Part shown: piece by piece, positions 61,173-64,000 of the stretch
How positions within the stretch are numbered: the first letter of the stretch is position 1
Layout: each line of letters begins with the position of its first letter
Source: an uncultured bacterium
GTDB taxonomy: Bacteria > Bacillota > Clostridia > Lachnospirales > Lachnospiraceae
NCBI GenBank assembly: GCA_947383005.1
Contig: CANDBT010000002.1
Location: forward strand, 1-64,000
Direction: 5' to 3'
DNA: 64,000 bases
Translations under genes and position numbers: made by a program
The notes under the pieces: model-generated
Database searches by the model: none
What the model saw: the letters and a program-made list of their open reading frames with translations, nothing else
Told to the model about the DNA's origin: nothing

Positions 61173-63434
61173 TTATTGAATGGCAAAACATCCATCCTTC
61201 ACTGTCAGCGTGCAGCTTCCGCCCTTTTTTAATTTCCCGAACAGCAAGAGTTCCGCCAGCAGAGGTTTGATCTCCCCGGAAATCACCCGGTCAATCTCCC
61301 TGGCTCCATATTCTCTGCTGATCCCGACCTTCTCCACCTGTTCTTCCGCCTCCATGGCCACGGTTAAATCCACTTTCTTTTTGGCAAGCTTATCAGACAA
61401 CTCCTGCAATTTTTTCCGGGTAATCCGTTTCGCCATGCCCTCATCCATAGAATTAAACAACACAACCCGGCTCAATCGGTTTCTGAATTCCGGCTGGAAC
61501 GTTCTTTTTACGGCCTCGGTCAGAGCCTCCTTGTTCACCGGCAAGCTGGCAAAACCAATAGGGCTTTTCCCCACCTCCCTGGCTCCGGCATTGGAAGTCA
61601 TAATCAGGATGATATTGCGAAAATCTGCCTTTCTCCCCTGGTTGTCTGTCAAAGTAGCATAATCCATTACCTGCAGCAAAACATTAAAAATATCCGGATG
61701 TGCCTTTTCTATCTCATCCAACAGCAAAACCGCATGAGGATGACGGCGAATTTCCTCTGTCAGAATCCCTCCTTCTTCATATCCTACATATCCGGCCGGT
61801 GCACCGATAAGTTTAGCTACCGTGTGTTTTTCCGCGTATTCACTCATATCAAAGCGCAGGAAAGATATACCCATTTCTCTGGCCAAAGCCTTGGAAAGCT
61901 CCGTCTTCCCCACTCCCGTAGCACCCACAAACAGAAATGAAGCTATCGGCTTATCCTCCTCATTAAGACCGGCTCGTGAAAATTTTACTGCATTGGCTAC
62001 CTGGCTGACTGCCTCATCCTGTCCGAAAATCTGTTGTTTGAGGTTTCCTTCCAGCAAAGCCAGCTTCTCTGTCTCATCTTTTTCCACCACTCCCATGGGA
62101 ATATTGCAGGTTTTTGACAACATCTGATCAATCAGACCTTTACCCACCGTCTGACTTTTTTGGCTGAGCGGATGAAGCTTACGATATGCTCCCGCCTCAT
62201 CCAGCAGATCAATCGCTTTATCCGGGAAAAAACGCTCGTTAATATAGCGCCCGCTTACTTCCACGGTATGTTCCAACACCCCGGCGCCGTATTTCACCCC
62301 ATGGAATTTCTCATATCCCGGTTTCAATCCTTTTAAAATAGCCACTGTTTCTTCCCGGGAAGGTTCCTTAACATCCACATTGCCAAACCGCCGTACCAGG
62401 CTTTTGCTGTTGGAAATATGCTTTTTATACTCTTCATAAGTAGTAGCGCCCATAACGCGGATATGGCCCGCGGCCAAATATGGTTTCAGCAGATTGGCAA
62501 CATCAAGGCTCCCTCCGTTTACTGCCCCTGCCCCTACAATATTGTGAATTTCATCCAGATAGAGAATCGGCTGTTCCTCCCGGGACAAACCATCCATAAT
62601 TTCCTTGAACCGTTTCTCAAAATCTCCCCGGTACTGTGTTCCGGCCAGCATTCCCCCTAAATCGAGAGCATAAATCCTGGCATTTTTGAGCTGATCCGGC
62701 ACCTGGCCCTTCTCAATCCTCTGCGCCAGGCCATATGCCAAAGCAGTCTTTCCCACCCCCGGCTCCCCGATATGAAGTACATTATTTTTATCTTTGCGGC
62801 AAAGGATCTGAATCGTCCTCTCCAATTCCTCTTCCCGGCCGATAAGGGGATTCTGCTTTTTACCTGTTTCATTCATATCTTCCACAAAGCTTTTCCATTT
62901 CCCCTGTTTGTACAGTTTTTCTTCCTCCCCGCCGCTTTGATCCCAGCTTTCTTCCCATTCCCCCTCCTGTTCCTTATCGGGAAACTGGGGGGGATTATTC
63001 CGTTCTGCCGCCAGGCTTTCCCTTGACAAATCGCCCAACAGTTCAAGTAAATCCACATCCTGAAGCGCCAGATAATAAACTCCATAACAGTCTTCCAACT
63101 GCAGAACTGCCGCCAGCAGATGGCTCACATCTACTGCCGGCCTGCTGCTGGACACGGCTTGCCGTTCCGCCAGATACAAAACCCTTTCTGTGTCTGCCGT
63201 CAGCCTTACCTGTCCTTCGTCAGATGACACACCTGCCTGTTTTTGGATAAATTCTTCAATATCTTTTCTGAGCTTCTCTATGCTGCCCCCTCCTGCTTCA
63301 TATTCCTGACAGAAATCCTCATCAAAAGTCAGCCCATAGATTAAATGTTCCGGCATAAAGTAGCGATGTCCTTTTTCCCGCGCCAGCTCTACGGCACGCT
63401 CCATCACTCTCTGCATATTTCCCGTAAATTCCAT
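61173..63434 (-). CDS. clpA: ATP-dependent Clp protease ATP-binding subunit ClpA
   Basis: A 753-residue double-AAA+ unfoldase. N-domain from FTGNMQRVMERAVELAREKG to about residue 150; D1 with Walker A HIGEPGVGKTALAYG and DEIHNIVGAGAVNGG; D2 with FVGATGVGKTELSKALAREM, LLDEIEKAHPDIFNVLLQVM and SNAGAREVG. There is no ClpB/ClpC middle coiled coil, and clpS lies directly upstream, so it is ClpA. It feeds substrates to ClpP (not in the window). Confidence 0.94.
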   Translation of the reverse strand: MEFTGNMQRVMERAVELAREKGHRYFMPEHLIYGLTFDEDFCQEYEAGGGSIEKLRKDIEEFIQKQAGVSSDEGQVRLTADTERVLYLAERQAVSSSRPAVDVSHLLAAVLQLEDCYGVYYLALQDVDLLELLGDLSRESLAAERNNPPQFPDKEQEGEWEESWDQSGGEEEKLYKQGKWKSFVEDMNETGKKQNPLIGREEELERTIQILCRKDKNNVLHIGEPGVGKTALAYGLAQRIEKGQVPDQLKNARIYALDLGGMLAGTQYRGDFEKRFKEIMDGLSREEQPILYLDEIHNIVGAGAVNGGSLDVANLLKPYLAAGHIRVMGATTYEEYKKHISNSKSLVRRFGNVDVKEPSREETVAILKGLKPGYEKFHGVKYGAGVLEHTVEVSGRYINERFFPDKAIDLLDEAGAYRKLHPLSQKSQTVGKGLIDQMLSKTCNIPMGVVEKDETEKLALLEGNLKQQIFGQDEAVSQVANAVKFSRAGLNEEDKPIASFLFVGATGVGKTELSKALAREMGISFLRFDMSEYAEKHTVAKLIGAPAGYVGYEEGGILTEEIRRHPHAVLLLDEIEKAHPDIFNVLLQVMDYATLTDNQGRKADFRNIILIMTSNAGAREVGKSPIGFASLPVNKEALTEAVKRTFQPEFRNRLSRVVLFNSMDEGMAKRITRKKLQELSDKLAKKKVDLTVAMEAEEQVEKVGISREYGAREIDRVISGEIKPLLAELLLFGKLKKGGSCTLTVKDGCFAIQ

Positions 63435-63456
63435 CTTGCTATCTCCTGAAACTTTC

Positions 63457-63759
63457 TCACGGCTGGCAGACAGCCTCCACTTTCAGCGGATATCCTTCTT
63501 CCCTGGCCATGGATACTGCTTCCGCCGCTTTTGTGCAGGCAATATCTTTAGGGTAAACACCGGCAACGGCATAATTTCCCTTATGGATATCCAGCATCAG
63601 TGATACTGCCGCTGCCTTTTCCTTATCAAAAATACGAACCAAGACCTCAACCACAAAATCCATGGGGGTAAAATCATCATTATAAATCCAGACCTGATAC
63701 TGCCTGGGAATCTTTATCCGGTTTTGCGTCTGCTCCCGCTGCTTTTCCTTTACCGCCAT
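63457..63759 (-). CDS. clpS: ClpS adaptor protein
   Basis: A 100-residue adaptor with the core VWIYNDDFTPMDFVVEVLVR and MLDIHKGNYAVAGVYPKDIA (H/G pocket region). ClpS binds destabilising N-terminal residues and delivers substrates to ClpA, the N-end rule pathway. AGGAGG lies five bases before the ATG, and clpA follows after 22 bases. Confidence 0.93.
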   Translation of the reverse strand: MAVKEKQREQTQNRIKIPRQYQVWIYNDDFTPMDFVVEVLVRIFDKEKAAAVSLMLDIHKGNYAVAGVYPKDIACTKAAEAVSMAREEGYPLKVEAVCQP

Positions 63760-63771
63760 GATATCCTCCTG

Positions 63772-63942
63772 CTAGTTAAACCCATAAAACTTTTGTGTAA
63801 TTTTGTAAGCGCCGATAGATACTTTCCTCCCGCCTTTTCCCGGAAGATTGGTCCCCTGCCCCAAAAATCCCCAGCGCAGCCGCAAAAACAGCGGAAAATT
63901 CTTCTTGCGCAGATAATGCCACAATTCTTTTTTCTTAGCCAT
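63772..63942 (-). CDS. Small basic protein upstream of clpS, unknown function
   Basis: The 56-residue frame starts with ATG at 63942, five bases after GGAGG, and encodes a Lys/Arg-rich protein (ELWHYLRKKNFPLFLRLRWG, FLGQGTNLPGKGGRKVSIGA). I do not recognise a family. The stop is 12 bases before the clpS start, so it probably belongs to the same transcript. A longer frame reaches 63993 without a clear ribosome binding site. Confidence 0.5.
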   Translation of the reverse strand: MAKKKELWHYLRKKNFPLFLRLRWGFLGQGTNLPGKGGRKVSIGAYKITQKFYGFN

Positions 63943-64000
63943 ATTCTCCTCCGTTCCGGAGCGAATCGCCAATATGGAGGCAATAATCATCATAATTTCC

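Overview
The window looks like chromosomal DNA of an anaerobic, Gram-positive gut-type Clostridia, most likely family Lachnospiraceae. Pointers are strong AGGAGG ribosome binding sites, DapL lysine synthesis, FolT under a tetrahydrofolate riboswitch, a short HisG with HisZ, RecU, ClpA/ClpS, a LoaP-controlled polysaccharide operon, a CGSACG-repeat RiPP with its radical SAM enzyme, and many dispersed palindromic repeats. I see no rRNA, tRNA, CRISPR array or prophage. Layout: (1) 0-7.5 kb: 3'-truncated comM/yifB, a two-gene DNA repair pair (radical SAM protein plus partner) behind a LexA-type box, a cyclase-family hydrolase, dapL and an Rpn-type nuclease. (2) 7.6-27 kb: a tyrosine recombinase gene, then a long minus-strand capsule/exopolysaccharide operon read from about 26.98 kb down to 8.86 kb. 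It starts with loaP, an aminotransferase and the initiating sugar transferase. It continues into a strikingly AT-rich cassette: acetyl- and FemAB-like transferases, LicD, Stealth, Wzy, pyruvyl transferase-like, Wzx, an SGNH-like protein, an aldo/keto reductase, an FrhB-hexapeptide fusion, an adenylation enzyme with its own carrier protein, an IspD/TarI-like cytidylyltransferase and an SDR enzyme. The gene set predicts a phosphodiester-containing, acyl- or aminoacyl-decorated polymer. (3) 27-37 kb: a small HTH/DUF4160 operon, Fic, folT with its riboswitch, a GH5 lipoprotein, a ROK sugar kinase, a GNAT, and a translationally coupled nicotinamidase-acyltransferase-PPTase trio. The gaps are unusually rich in structured repeats. 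(4) 37-50 kb: one long minus-strand unit driven by a consensus promoter ahead of hisZ: hisZ-hisG-hisD-(EF-Tu domain II-like)-hisB-hisA-hisIE-pepT-(acyl-AMP ligase/PCP/condensation protein)-small multidrug exporter. hisC, hisF and hisH are not here. (5) 50-58.4 kb: a PurF-like protein lacking its catalytic Cys, a dead Ser/Thr kinase gene carrying nested MITEs, and an operon of CGSACG-repeat precursor, radical SAM/SPASM maturase, FMN/ferredoxin protein, SirTM sirtuin and zinc macrodomain hydrolase. An Rrf2 regulator gene lies just upstream; TGTAA-N9-TTACA boxes sit on both promoters. (6) 58.7-64 kb: VanZ, uracil/xanthine permease, RecU, ClpA, ClpS and a small protein. The most promising little-described system is the repeat-peptide/radical SAM operon with its visible Rrf2 circuit and downstream ADP-ribosylation pair. 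Next come the LexA-boxed radical SAM repair pair, the acyl-AMP ligase-PCP-C protein in the his operon, and several repeat families whose copies show compensatory base changes, which argues for selected RNA or DNA structure.
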